Positions 34,972-44,405 of a DNA stretch of 64,000 bases are shown in pieces (the stretch's first letter is position 1; each line of letters opens with the position of its first letter). The notes below the pieces were generated by a model. The model saw nothing but the letters and a program-made list of their open reading frames with translations. It was not told where the DNA came from and made no database searches. A program made the position numbers and the translations under genes. Source of the stretch: Pseudomonadota bacterium (GTDB taxonomy: Bacteria > Pseudomonadota > Gammaproteobacteria > Burkholderiales > Thiobacillaceae). The stretch spans positions 62,001 through 126,000 of the forward strand of contig JAKADC010000003.1 in assembly GCA_021820845.1 (NCBI GenBank). Direction: 5' to 3'.

Positions 34972-37900
34972 ATGCCTTCTTACGCCGAACTCCACTGCCT
35001 CTCCAACTTCACCTTCCTGCGCGGCGCGTCGCATGCGGAAGAGCTGGTCGCGCGCGCGAAGGAACTCGATTACGCGGCGCTCGCCGTCACCGACGAATGC
35101 TCGCTCGCGGGCATCGTGCGCGCGCACGTCGCGGCGAAGGAGGCGAGCCTCAAGCTGATCGTCGGCAGCGAGATCCGGCTGAGCGAAGGCCCGCGCGTCG
35201 TGCTGCTGGCGACGAGCCGGGCAGGTTACGGCAATCTGTCCGCGCTCATCACCCGGGGGCGCCGCAGCGCGACCAAGGGGCGCTACGCGCTGTCGCTCGA
35301 CGACCTCGCCGATGGCGTGCCCAGCTGCCTCGCCTTGCTGCTCGCCGATCCGCTGCCTTCATTGATGCACGCGCAGGCTATCGCCGCGCGTTTTTCAGGA
35401 CGCACCTGGCTCGCGGTGGAATTGTTCCGCGCCCCCGACGACGCCGAGCGGCTGGCGGCGGCGACCGAACTGGCACAAGCGGCGGCCCTGCCGCTCGTGG
35501 CGGCGGGAGACGTGCACATGCACGTTCCCGAGCGCCGCCCCCTGCAGGACACGCTCACCGCGATCCGGCTCGGCGCGCCGGTGTTCGACGCCGGCGACGC
35601 GCTCCATCCCAACGGCGAACGCCATTTGCGGGCGCCTGGCGATCTCGTGCAACTCTATCCGCCACAGCTTCTGGCGGCGACGCTGGAGATTGCGGCGCGT
35701 TGCCGGTTTTCGCTCGACGAGTTGCGCTATGAATACCCCGAGGAACTGGTGCCGCCCGGCGAGACCGCGATCTCGCATCTGCGCAAGCTGACGGAAGCGG
35801 GCCTCCTGCGGCGTTTTCCGAACGGCACGCCAGACAAGGTGCGCGGACAGATCGAGCATGAGCTCACGCTCATCGAGGAACTCGGATACGAGCCGTATTT
35901 CCTCACCGTGCACGACATCGTCCGCTTCGCCCGCTCGCGCGGCATCCTGTGCCAGGGGCGCGGCTCGGCGGCCAATTCGTCGGTGTGCTACGCGCTGGGG
36001 ATTACCGAGGTGAACCCGGCGTGCATGGAGATGCTGTTCGAGCGCTTCATCTCGCGCGAGCGCAATGAACCGCCTGACATCGACGTCGACTTCGAGCACG
36101 AGCGGCGCGAGGAGGTGATCCAGTACCTCTACGAAAAATACGGCCGCGACCGCGCGGCGCTCGCCGCGACGGTGATCAGCTACCGCCCGCGGAGCGCGAT
36201 GCGCGACGTCGGCAAGGCGCTCGGATTCGATCTCGAGCAGGTCGACCGGCTGGCGAAGTCGATGGCGTGGTGGGACGGCCGCAAGATCAAGCCCGAGCGC
36301 CTGATGGAGGCGGGCTTCGACCCCGCGAACAGAAAAGTGGCGCTGCTGATCCGTCTGGTCGAAGAGCTGGTCGGCTTTCCGCGCCATCTCTCGCAGCACG
36401 TCGGCGGTTTCGTCATTGCGCGCGGGCAGCTCTCGCAGCTGGTGCCGATCGAGAACGCGGCGATGCCCGAGCGCACCATCATCCAGTGGGACAAGGACGA
36501 CCTCGACGCGCTTGGCCTCCTGAAGATCGATGTGCTCGCGCTCGGCATGCTCTCGGCGATCCGCCGCGCGCTCGAACTCGTGAGCGCGGTGCGCGGGCGG
36601 CCGTTCGTGATGAGCGACGTGCCCTCGGAAGATCAGGCGGTCTACGACATGATCGGCCACGCCGACACGCTGGGCGTGTTCCAGATCGAGTCGCGCGCGC
36701 AGATGGCGATGCTGCCGCGCATGAAGCCGCGCCGCTTCTACGACCTGGTGATCGAGGTGGCGATCGTGCGCCCGGGACCGATCCAGGGCGGCATGGTGCA
36801 TCCCTACCTGCGCCGGCGCGAAGGGTCCGAGCCGGTGACCTATCCGAGCGAGGAAGTGCGCGGCGTTCTGGAAAGAACGCTCGGCGTGCCGATCTTCCAG
36901 GAGCAGGTGATGCAGCTCGCCGTGGTCGCCGCCGGCTTCACCCCCGGCGAGGCCGACAAGCTGCGCCGATCGATGGCCGCGTGGCGCAGGAAGGGCGGCC
37001 TCGAAGCATTCGAGCGCCGGCTCGTCGACGGCATGCGCGAACGCGGCTACCAGGAAGACTTCGCGCGACAGATCTTCATGCAGATCCAGGGATTCGGCGA
37101 ATACGGCTTCCCCGAGTCGCACGCCGCGAGCTTCGCGCTGCTGGTGTACGTGTCGGCGTGGCTCAAGTGCCACGAGCCGGCGGCCTTCGCCTGCGCGCTC
37201 CTGAACAGCCAGCCCATGGGCTTCTACGCGCCTGCCCAGATCGTGCAGGATGCGCGCCGCCACGGCGTCGAGGTGCGGCCGGTCGACGTGCTGGAAAGCG
37301 AATGGGCGTGCACGCTGGAGGAAGCAGGGGAGGGCAGGCACGCCCTGCGCCTGGGCCTGCGCATGGTCAACGGATTCTCGCTCGAAGGCGTCGCCCGCCT
37401 CGCTGCGGCACGCGCGCAAGGGCCATTCACGAGCGTCGAGGAACTCGCCGCACGCAGCGGCATCGACCCGCGCGACCTCAAGTGCCTTGCCGCCGCCGGC
37501 GCGTTCGCCAGGCTAGCCGGCCACCGCAGGCAGGCTTACTGGGACGTCGCCGGAATCGAGCGGGCGACGCCGCTCGCCATGGGGTACGTGGCGGAAGCGC
37601 AGCCGGCCCTGTTTCCGCTTACCGAAGGCCAGGATCTGGTCGCCGATTACGCGAGTCTCGGACTCAGCCTCGGCCGGCATCCGCTCGCCTTGCTGCGCGA
37701 CCGCCTGCGGCGCGACCGGATGGCCACCGCCGAGGAATTGCGGCGGCTTCCGCACGGGCGCCTCGCGCGCGCCGCCGGCCTCGTCCTCAACCGCCAGCGC
37801 CCCGGCACCGCGAGCGGCGTCACCTTCCTCACGCTCGAGGACGAGACCGGCCACGTCAACGTCGTCGTCTGGCGCGACCTGGCCGAGCGGCAACGGCGCG

Positions 37901-38040
37901 AACTATTGGGCGCACGCCTGCTGGCGGTCTACGGCACGCTGGAGCGGCACGGCGAGGTGGCGCATCTCATCGCCGGACATCTTCGGGACATGACGCCGCT
38001 GCTGGGAAACCTGGTGACGCATTCGCGGGATTTTCATTGA
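34972..38040 (+). CDS. dnaE2: Error-prone DNA polymerase III alpha-like DnaE2 (ImuC)
   Basis: DnaE2 is the catalytic subunit of the ImuABC mutasome. The 1022-residue product has an N-terminal PHP domain (PSYAELHCLSNFTFLRGASHAEELVARA), the polymerase core with the catalytic aspartates in NEPPDIDVDFEHERREEV, SYRPRSAMRDVGKALG and VAIVRPGPIQGGMVHPYLRRR, and a C-terminal OB fold (GVTFLTLEDETGHVNVVVWRDLAERQR). The length fits DnaE2 (about 1030) rather than DnaE1 (about 1160). It is the last gene of the cassette. Confidence 0.96.
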   Translation: MPSYAELHCLSNFTFLRGASHAEELVARAKELDYAALAVTDECSLAGIVRAHVAAKEASLKLIVGSEIRLSEGPRVVLLATSRAGYGNLSALITRGRRSATKGRYALSLDDLADGVPSCLALLLADPLPSLMHAQAIAARFSGRTWLAVELFRAPDDAERLAAATELAQAAALPLVAAGDVHMHVPERRPLQDTLTAIRLGAPVFDAGDALHPNGERHLRAPGDLVQLYPPQLLAATLEIAARCRFSLDELRYEYPEELVPPGETAISHLRKLTEAGLLRRFPNGTPDKVRGQIEHELTLIEELGYEPYFLTVHDIVRFARSRGILCQGRGSAANSSVCYALGITEVNPACMEMLFERFISRERNEPPDIDVDFEHERREEVIQYLYEKYGRDRAALAATVISYRPRSAMRDVGKALGFDLEQVDRLAKSMAWWDGRKIKPERLMEAGFDPANRKVALLIRLVEELVGFPRHLSQHVGGFVIARGQLSQLVPIENAAMPERTIIQWDKDDLDALGLLKIDVLALGMLSAIRRALELVSAVRGRPFVMSDVPSEDQAVYDMIGHADTLGVFQIESRAQMAMLPRMKPRRFYDLVIEVAIVRPGPIQGGMVHPYLRRREGSEPVTYPSEEVRGVLERTLGVPIFQEQVMQLAVVAAGFTPGEADKLRRSMAAWRRKGGLEAFERRLVDGMRERGYQEDFARQIFMQIQGFGEYGFPESHAASFALLVYVSAWLKCHEPAAFACALLNSQPMGFYAPAQIVQDARRHGVEVRPVDVLESEWACTLEEAGEGRHALRLGLRMVNGFSLEGVARLAAARAQGPFTSVEELAARSGIDPRDLKCLAAAGAFARLAGHRRQAYWDVAGIERATPLAMGYVAEAQPALFPLTEGQDLVADYASLGLSLGRHPLALLRDRLRRDRMATAEELRRLPHGRLARAAGLVLNRQRPGTASGVTFLTLEDETGHVNVVVWRDLAERQRRELLGARLLAVYGTLERHGEVAHLIAGHLRDMTPLLGNLVTHSRDFH

Positions 38041-38123
38041 AGGCCGGCTGTATACCAGGCTTGAAACCTGCAGTCACAGGGTGCCAGCGTTTCGCCGACG
38101 GCTGGAAGACATCGGCAGCGACC

Positions 38124-38924
38124 CTACCGGTAAATCAGATCTTCCAGCGATATCACGTATTCCCGTCGGGCTCCATCGTACTTCACGCTGTAGCGTGTCG
38201 GGTAGTACGCCTGCCGGGCATAGGCCTTGGGCAGCTTGACTGGGTCGGTGACGTTCGGCTTCGTCTCAAGAAAGGCCCGCGTGGCCATCGGCTCCAGGAA
38301 GGCCATCGAGCCGTCGTAAAAGCCGTAAACGAAGGTTTTCGTAAAAACCCGCTTATGGAACTCGGGGCTCGCGGGATCCACTGCGTGAGCGCCCATCCGG
38401 GGCACTTCGGTGCCCTCTGGCAGGATATATCCTTCGGGCATGAAATCCGGCGCGGGCGCTTTATGGGTCCTTGCGAGATCGTCCCCCTTTGCCGTGATCC
38501 TGTTCCGCTGCTCCGGGCTGATCAGATAGAAATGAAAATCGAAATGGGGGATGTCGTAGACGCCCGGCGGCGGGTGCCCCTTCGGATTCCAGTCAATCTC
38601 GACGTGGTTGTAACCGGAGGTTTCAGCCTCTTTCGGCAAGGACAGTACATACTCCCCTGCGTGTCCGTCGTGGGTCAGCCCCGTCGGCAAGCCAGACAAA
38701 ACGGCTTCTGACATTCTGATGCCGATGGCTGTCGGTTTCCCGGCCGCATCCAGCGTAACAAAGGTATACGCGCGACCGTTTCCCATCTGGCGAACGGGCC
38801 CATCATAGGTCCCCGCCGTGCCTCCCGAATTTCCGACGCCCGCACAACCCTGGATGAATGCCACCATTGCCGCTGCAAGAATCAGCCCCAGAGAGCCCCC
38901 GGCAGTCATTCTGCAATTGCGCAT
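38124..38924 (-). CDS. Unrecognised secreted lipoprotein (possibly DUF5602/TTHB210-like)
   Basis: The 266-residue precursor has a signal peptide with lipobox AFIQGC (Cys27) and a strong AAGGAGGAAGG ribosome site before the ATG. The mature part is rich in His and aromatic residues, with motifs GHAGEYVLSLPKE, YNHVEIDWNPKGHPPPGVYDIPHFDFHFYLIS and PEGYILPEGTEVPRMGAHAVDP. This resembles the family annotated DUF5602; I name it only tentatively. The clustered histidines (HFDFHFY, GAHAVD) suggest a metal or redox function. It is antiparallel to its SOS neighbours and probably unrelated to them. Confidence 0.65.
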   Translation of the reverse strand: MRNCRMTAGGSLGLILAAAMVAFIQGCAGVGNSGGTAGTYDGPVRQMGNGRAYTFVTLDAAGKPTAIGIRMSEAVLSGLPTGLTHDGHAGEYVLSLPKEAETSGYNHVEIDWNPKGHPPPGVYDIPHFDFHFYLISPEQRNRITAKGDDLARTHKAPAPDFMPEGYILPEGTEVPRMGAHAVDPASPEFHKRVFTKTFVYGFYDGSMAFLEPMATRAFLETKPNVTDPVKLPKAYARQAYYPTRYSVKYDGARREYVISLEDLIYR

Positions 38925-39077
38925 TTCCTTCCTCCTTGTTTCAGGCCGTACCTTCAACACTCGCGGGCAGAAGAAACATCGATTGCATCAACCAATATAG
39001 GCTCGGTTGTATTTATTACAAAAAACGGGACGCGGTCCGTGCGTGTGTGAACGGCTCGGCTTGCCACGGTATCGATA

Positions 39078-39093
39078 CTGTATAAAAATACAG
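39078..39093. promoter_or_regulatory. LexA operator upstream of the UvrD/Rep-type helicase
   Basis: CTGTATAAAAATACAG fits CTGT-N8-ACAG exactly and ends one base before the helicase ATG at 39095. A repressor bound here would block transcription or initiation of the helicase gene. Confidence 0.88.
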
Positions 39094-39094
39094 C

Positions 39095-41182
39095 ATGCAA
39101 TCCGTCGTTTCTTCCGTCATCGAAGCCCCGGCCGACGCGCACGACTACCTGTCCCGCCTGAACCCCGAGCAGCGTGCCGCAGCGGCGCATGGCCCTGCCG
39201 ACGGTCCGCTGCTGGTGATCGCCGGCGCGGGCTCGGGCAAGACCAACGTGCTGGCCCATCGCGTCGCGCACCTTGTCGCCGAGGGCGCCGACCCGGGCGC
39301 GATCCTGCTGCTGACCTTCTCGCGGCGTGCGGCGGACGAGATGTCGCGCCGCGTCGAGCGCATCGTGCGCCAGGTCGCGGCGCGCCGTCCGCAGCTGGCC
39401 GGGGCGAAGCTCGCGTGGGCCGGCACCTTCCACAGCATCGGCGCACGCCTGCTGCGCGACTACGCGCCGCGCATCGGCCTCAACCCGGCGTTCACCATCC
39501 ACGACCGCGAGGACTCGGCCGATCTTCTCAATCTGGTGCGCCACGAACTCGGCCTTGCCGACACCGGCAAGCGCTTCCCGCGCAAGCACACCTGCCTCGC
39601 AATCTATTCGGCCGCGGTCAACACGCTCGCGCCGCTACCCGACGTGCTCGCGCAGCGCTATTCCTGGTGCACCGAATTCGAGGACGACCTCAAGCGCCTG
39701 TTCCGCGCCTACGTCGAGGCGAAGCAGGCGCAGCACGTCCTCGATTACGACGACCTGCTGCTGTACTGGGCGCACCTGGCCGCGGAGCCGGCGCTGGCGG
39801 CCGAGCTCGGCGCGCGCTTCAGCCACGTCCTCGTCGACGAATACCAGGACACCAACGCCTTGCAGGCGAGCATCGTGAAAGCGCTGAAGCCCGACGGCAC
39901 CGGCGTGACCGTGGTCGGCGACGACGCGCAGTCGATCTACGCGTTCCGCGGCGCGACGGTGAGGAACATTCTCGACTTCCCCGGCCAGTTCACGCCGCCG
40001 GCGCGCATCGTCACGCTCGAGCAGAACTATCGCTCGACGCAGCCGATTCTTGCGGCAGCGAACGGCGTGATCGCCCGCGCGCGCGAGGGCTACGCCAAGT
40101 CGCTGTGGAGCGGGCGCGAATCGGCCGCGCGGCCGCAGCTCGTGAGCGTGCGCGACGAGGCGGACCAGGCCGCGTTCATCGTCGAGACCGTGCTGGAGCG
40201 GCGCGAGGCCGGCATTGCGCTCAAGCAGCAGGCGGTCTTGTTCCGCGCCTCGCACCACAGCGCGACGCTGGAAGTCGAACTCGTGCGCCGCAACATCCCG
40301 TTCGTGAAATTCGGCGGCCTGAAGTTTCTCGAAGCCGCGCACGTCAAGGACGCACTGGCGGTGCTGCGCTGGATCGAAAACCCGCGCGACCGCGTCGCCG
40401 GCTTCCGCACGCTGCAGCTGATGCCCGGCATCGGCCCGAAGACCGCGGCGCAGGTGCTCGACCAGGTCGCTGCGGTCGAGGACGTGGCGATGGCGCTCGG
40501 CGAGGCGCGCATCCCGCCCGCCGCAGCGCACGCATGGCAGGACTTCCGGGCGCTCGTCGACTCGCTGCACGGCCGCGACCTGCCTTGGCCCGCGGAATTC
40601 GAGGCGGTCGGCCGCTGGTACGCGCCGCATCTCGAGCGCCTGTACGAAGACGCCGAGATGCGCCAGAGCGACATCGTGCAGCTTCAGCAGATCGCACGCA
40701 CCTATCCCTCGCGCCAGCGCTTCCTCACCGAACTCACGCTCGACCCGCCCGACGCCACCAGCGACGAGGCGGGCGCGCCGCTGCGCGATGAGGACTATCT
40801 GATTCTCTCCACCATCCATTCCGCCAAGGGGCAGGAGTGGGCGGCCGTGACCCTGCTGAACGCGGTCGACGGCTGCATTCCGTCCGATCTCGCGACCGGC
40901 ACCCCCCACGAGATCGAGGAAGAGCGCCGGCTGCTGTATGTCGCGATGACGCGTGCCAAGGACCACCTGCAGATCGTCGTGCCGCAGCGCTTCTATGTCA
41001 CCCAGCAGCGGGGTTACGGCGATCGCCACGTCTACGCGGGCAGGACGCGCTTCATTCCGCCCGGAATGGCCGAGCTCTTCGAGACGCGGGTATGGCCGGA
41101 AGTCGAGCCACAATCCGCCGCAAGCCCACCGCCGCCCGAGGTCGTCGAACTGCTTTCGAAGATGAAGCAGATGTGGGGTTGA
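39095..41182 (+). CDS. UvrD/Rep-family ATP-dependent 3'-5' DNA helicase
   Basis: This is an SF1 helicase of 695 residues. Walker A is AGAGSGKT at 43-50, motif II is HVLVDEYQDTNALQ, and further motifs are VVGDDAQSIYAFRGATVRNIL, LEQNYRSTQPIL, LSTIHSAKGQEWAAVTL and EEERRLLYVAMTRAKDHL. All helicase motifs look intact. A LexA box immediately before the ATG makes it SOS-inducible. It lies about 1 kb beyond dnaE2 and could help process damaged forks. It is slightly shorter than UvrD (about 720). Confidence 0.93.
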   Translation: MQSVVSSVIEAPADAHDYLSRLNPEQRAAAAHGPADGPLLVIAGAGSGKTNVLAHRVAHLVAEGADPGAILLLTFSRRAADEMSRRVERIVRQVAARRPQLAGAKLAWAGTFHSIGARLLRDYAPRIGLNPAFTIHDREDSADLLNLVRHELGLADTGKRFPRKHTCLAIYSAAVNTLAPLPDVLAQRYSWCTEFEDDLKRLFRAYVEAKQAQHVLDYDDLLLYWAHLAAEPALAAELGARFSHVLVDEYQDTNALQASIVKALKPDGTGVTVVGDDAQSIYAFRGATVRNILDFPGQFTPPARIVTLEQNYRSTQPILAAANGVIARAREGYAKSLWSGRESAARPQLVSVRDEADQAAFIVETVLERREAGIALKQQAVLFRASHHSATLEVELVRRNIPFVKFGGLKFLEAAHVKDALAVLRWIENPRDRVAGFRTLQLMPGIGPKTAAQVLDQVAAVEDVAMALGEARIPPAAAHAWQDFRALVDSLHGRDLPWPAEFEAVGRWYAPHLERLYEDAEMRQSDIVQLQQIARTYPSRQRFLTELTLDPPDATSDEAGAPLRDEDYLILSTIHSAKGQEWAAVTLLNAVDGCIPSDLATGTPHEIEEERRLLYVAMTRAKDHLQIVVPQRFYVTQQRGYGDRHVYAGRTRFIPPGMAELFETRVWPEVEPQSAASPPPPEVVELLSKMKQMWG

Positions 41183-41479
41183 CGGACAAGGAACATGGCG
41201 CGGATGCGGACGGCGCGGCGCCGCCGACAGTCCGGGAAGGGGATAGGTGCAGGTAAGCAATAGCCGCAAGCAACACGGATCCAACAAAGAAGGAAACGGT
41301 CGCCTTACGCCATGTCGCATCCACAAACATCGCGTATGGGGCTCAAATTAGCCACTATCAAGCCAAGGATTGCGGATGCCCCGGTTTAAGAGCCAGCACG
41401 GCCACTGATGGGCGATATGCTGGAGTGCCAGAGGCTTGCTGAGCGGCGCATGATGCAGGTTTGAGATGAGGAGGGTGGA
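41183..41479. other. Intergenic stretch after the helicase gene
   Basis: I see no gene here. A minus-strand frame with a hydrophobic start (from 41330) runs into the helicase gene and looks like a shadow. A KOPS-type octamer GGGAAGGG lies at 41234-41241. The ribosome-binding GAGGAGGG of the next gene is at 41469-41476. Confidence 0.5.
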
Positions 41480-42592
41480 GTGAAAAATAAGCAGGGATTA
41501 CTTTTTGTGTTTCTGCGCATTTGCGGTTTTTTAGCAGTTGTCGCGTTGTCTGCTTTGCAGACAGCATGTAGCAACCAAGAAAGCGAAACTGCCAAGCTTA
41601 TTCAGACCGTCAATCTCGGGAAGCCACCGATGGCAGTGGCTTGGCGGCCAGATGGTAAACAATTTGCTGCTGTTGGATTTGGCAATCTAGGGGTTTGGGA
41701 TGCCGCTACCGGAAAACAAGTCCCTACACCTACCATGTGGGCGATTGAATCATCGGTTGTCTACAGTCCCGATGGCCGCCTACTGGTTTTGCACAAGGCC
41801 ATGGAAGGCCATCAGGGCATGAGTGCATTGGTGTGGCTGGATGCCAAAGATCAGCATGTAATCAGCGAATACTTTGACGAATATCCCAGTGTCATACATG
41901 GCACGGCATTCAGCCCGGATAGCCGTTTTTTGGTAGTCGGCGCGAATAAAAAGGCTGACTATGTAGCCACGGTTTTTGATACGGCAGAGAAAAAGCCTGT
42001 CGCTAAACTTGTTCCAGCGACTCCGAAAGGGTGGAGTGGTGAATCAATTAATTGCATCATTTTTAGCCCGGATGGTTCTATGGTCATCGTCGGGGGATTG
42101 AGTGGCGCCGTGAACGTCTGGTCAACCCGAGATTGGCAGATCATCAAAACCTTCAAGGCACATAAAAGCTCTATCCGCTCTATGGCGATTAGCCCGAATG
42201 GCAAGTGGTTGGCGACCGGGAGTGAGTCAGGCGGTGTACGTGGACATTACGACCCCACCACCGGGACAACAACCGAAACCAAGTTAGATGACCCCATCAA
42301 GATATGGGATACGACTACTTGGGAGCAAGTAAAGGCTTTGCCGGTACGCGACCAGCCTACCTCATCGCTGGCTTTTCTTCCTGATGGCAAACATCTGGTT
42401 TCGGCGAACGCGGACAGAATTGTGTTTTGGGACGTTCAGACAGAAAAACAAGTGGGAATCATCAAGGGTAACTTCAAAGGCGGAAGTGCGTTAAATTTTG
42501 CATTAAGTCAGGACGGTAAATATCTGGTTGTAGGGGGCATGGGGTCACTAGAAGTGCAGCTCTGGAAGATCACCGGTCAACTGAACAACTGA
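41480..42592 (+). CDS. WD40-repeat lipoprotein
   Basis: The 370-residue product begins with a signal peptide and a lipobox ending at Cys30 (LQTACSN), so it is probably membrane-anchored outside the cytoplasm. The rest is WD40-like beta-propeller repeats: AVAWRPDGKQFAAVGFGNLGVWDAATGK, GTAFSPDSRFLVVGAN, CIIFSPDGSMVIVGGLSGAVNVWSTRDWQ, SMAISPNGKWLATGSESGG and KIWDTTTWEQ. Function is unknown; such propellers bind proteins. The start is GTG with a good GAGGAGGG site. The gene is visibly AT-richer than its neighbours and lies just before dif, which suggests recent acquisition. Confidence 0.85.
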   Translation: MKNKQGLLFVFLRICGFLAVVALSALQTACSNQESETAKLIQTVNLGKPPMAVAWRPDGKQFAAVGFGNLGVWDAATGKQVPTPTMWAIESSVVYSPDGRLLVLHKAMEGHQGMSALVWLDAKDQHVISEYFDEYPSVIHGTAFSPDSRFLVVGANKKADYVATVFDTAEKKPVAKLVPATPKGWSGESINCIIFSPDGSMVIVGGLSGAVNVWSTRDWQIIKTFKAHKSSIRSMAISPNGKWLATGSESGGVRGHYDPTTGTTTETKLDDPIKIWDTTTWEQVKALPVRDQPTSSLAFLPDGKHLVSANADRIVFWDVQTEKQVGIIKGNFKGGSALNFALSQDGKYLVVGGMGSLEVQLWKITGQLNN

Positions 42593-43331
42593 CTTGCGCT
42601 TGCGGCTACGCGTATATCCATGCCCAGCGACATTGCGGGATTCCCTTGCCAAGGTCGGACATCCCGCGCCGCCCAATATCCGCAAGGGCCTTTTGCAGCG
42701 CGTTCACCGACGTCCGGCAGGCATTGCTTCTCGATATTGTACGATTCGCATAATGTATATTATGTTAAATAATATGATTGGCTGGGTCCGAGATGTACCC
42801 CGGCCGCGAATGGCGCGCGTGCGACAAAACTTGAGACGCACTCCTCTTTGAAACTCTATCGGTGCGCCACGCTTGCGGACCTCGACCCGGTCAAGCCGCA
42901 CGAGACCTCCGCGAGTCGTTCTCCGGAAAGAACGCGAGCCGACGCCACCGACTGAATGGCGCTGCGATTTTCATGAACGCGCTTTGCCCGAGCTAAAAGA
43001 TCGGCAACAGCCACTGGCACGCCGCGCAAACGCACTTGGGGTTTTTTTCTTGGCGCCGGCAGACCTCCCGGCGGACTCACGAGACGTTATGAACAAGCGT
43101 CTTTTCACGTTAAATACACGAGGTATACATTTGATCCAACGGGACTTAGCTGACGGCGTGGCATAACACCTGGCGGCACTTTGAGGTTCACGTGGCCAAG
43201 CGCAGTTTTCTGCGTCGGGCCAAGGCATTTCTTGACCTGTCTTCGCAAATAACGTCTTTATCCAATTGAATCTACGTGTTATGTGGGCGACTGAAACGCT
43301 TCGCCCGCTCCTCTACCGTCCCGGCAAGGAC
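42593..43331. other. Gene-free terminus region containing dif
   Basis: No convincing gene is present in these 739 bases. The open frames (for example 42594-42851 and 42873-43166) have no recognisable family, and the first runs through dif. The only clear element is the dif site at 42743-42770, in an AT-rich patch (about 42730-42785). A weak 8-base inverted repeat (CATAACAC at 43162, GTGTTATG at 43276) is also seen. Confidence 0.6.
42743..42770 (+). other. dif: dif, XerC/XerD chromosome-dimer resolution site
   Basis: The 28 bases read as an XerC arm GATTCGCATAA, a central TGTATA and an XerD arm TTATGTTAAAT. Compared with the E. coli dif site, the central region and XerD arm are identical and the XerC arm differs at two outer positions, so 26 of 28 bases match. 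It lies between genes, as dif sites do. KOPS octamers (GGGNAGGG) seen to its left are on the plus strand and those to its right on the minus strand, the orientation that directs FtsK toward dif. This marks the replication terminus. Confidence 0.93.
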
Positions 43332-44405
43332 TCACCCCACCAGCGCCACCGCCTTGATCTGCGCCCACACCTCGAGGCCGGGACGGAGTTGCAGTTTCGA
43401 AGCCGAGCGGCGCGTGATGCGCGCGACGAGCGGCGCGCCGTCGGCATTGAGTTTCACCAGCGCGAGCGCGGGATGGGTGTCGTCCGCCACTTGTTCGACC
43501 CGGGCCGGCAGCACGTTGAGGATGCTCGTGTCGCCGTGCGCTTCGAGGGCGAGACTGATGTCGCGAGCGAGGATGCGCACGCGCACGGCACGGCCTACGG
43601 GCAGGCCGTTGTCGCGTACCCACAGGTTGCCGCCGGGGGCCGCGACTCGCGCAAGATGCCATGCCGGGTCGATTTCCGCGATCTCCCCTTCCAGCACGAC
43701 GCCCGCGTCCTCGCCCAGGCGGATCGGCAGGTCGAGCCGCGCGAGCGTTTCCCCCAGCGGTCCCTGCGCGGCGACGCGGCCGGCATCCAGCGCGACGATG
43801 TAATCGGCCAGGCGCGCGACTTCGTCGGGTGCATGGCTGACGTAGAGGACGGGGATTTCCAGTTCGTCGTGCAGTCGCTCCAGGTAAGGCAGGATTTCCT
43901 GCTTGCGGGCGAGGTCGAGCGCCGACAGCGGCTCGTCCATCAGCAGCACGCGGGGGCTGGTGGCGAGTGCGCGGGCGATCGCGATGCGCTGTCGCTCGCC
44001 GCCCGACAGGTGCGCCGGCTTCCGTTCGAGCAGACGGGCGATTCCGAGCAGATCGATGACGCGGGCCACATCGACCCGGCGCATGGCGGGGGGCACCCGC
44101 TTCATACCGTATTCGAGGTTGCGTCGAACCGAGAGGTGCGGAAACAGATTGGCATCCTGGAACACGTAGCCGAGGGCGCGCCGATGCGTCGGCACGAAGA
44201 CGTTCGCCGCATCGTCCTGCCAGGTTTCGCCGTTCACTTCGAGGACGCCCGCCGCGCGCTCGAGGCCGGCGATCAGCCTCAGCAGCGTGGTCTTGCCGGA
44301 TCCGGATGCGCCGAACAGCGCGCTGACGCCGCGGCCCGGCAACTCCAGCTCCACGTCGAGGACAAATTCGCCGCGCTGGAGCCTGAACTGCGCGCGAATG
44401 CTCAT
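43332..44405 (-). CDS. modC: Molybdate ABC transporter ATP-binding protein ModC
   Basis: ModC energises molybdate import. The 357-residue product has Walker [11 protein letters not shown] (31-40), the signature [16 protein letters not shown] and Walker [14 protein letters not shown], then a C-terminal TOBE/Mop domain ([41 protein letters not shown]) that binds oxyanion. The start overlaps the modB stop by ATGA; a longer open frame upstream is only the modB shadow. It is the last gene of the modEABC operon. Confidence 0.95.
   Translation of the reverse strand: MSIRAQFRLQRGEFVLDVELELPGRGVSALFGASGSGKTTLLRLIAGLERAAGVLEVNGETWQDDAANVFVPTHRRALGYVFQDANLFPHLSVRRNLEYGMKRVPPAMRRVDVARVIDLLGIARLLERKPAHLSGGERQRIAIARALATSPRVLLMDEPLSALDLARKQEILPYLERLHDELEIPVLYVSHAPDEVARLADYIVALDAGRVAAQGPLGETLARLDLPIRLGEDAGVVLEGEIAEIDPAWHLARVAAPGGNLWVRDNGLPVGRAVRVRILARDISLALEAHGDTSILNVLPARVEQVADDTHPALALVKLNADGAPLVARITRRSASKLQLRPGLEVWAQIKAVALVG

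Noticed and set aside
41052-41330. Minus-strand frame starting with a hydrophobic helix downstream of the helicase
   Set aside because: Two thirds of it is antisense to the helicase 3' end and the remainder has no ribosome site; one predicted helix is not enough support.
42594-42851. 85-codon plus-strand frame spanning dif
   Set aside because: It would place a recombination site inside a gene, shows no family similarity and has no good ribosome site.
43103-43116. TTCACGTTAAAT as a possible second dif XerD arm
   Set aside because: Only this half resembles dif; there is no XerC arm or central hexamer beside it.
42873-43166. 97-codon plus-strand frame right of dif
   Set aside because: No domain, no ribosome site, and atypical composition; left as non-coding.
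43162-43283. Inverted 8-mers CATAACAC and GTGTTATG about 107 bases apart, reminiscent of an integron attC site
   Set aside because: Complementarity stops after 8 bases, the inner L boxes are absent, and the RYYYAAC/GTTRRRY cores are not matched; no integrase is nearby.
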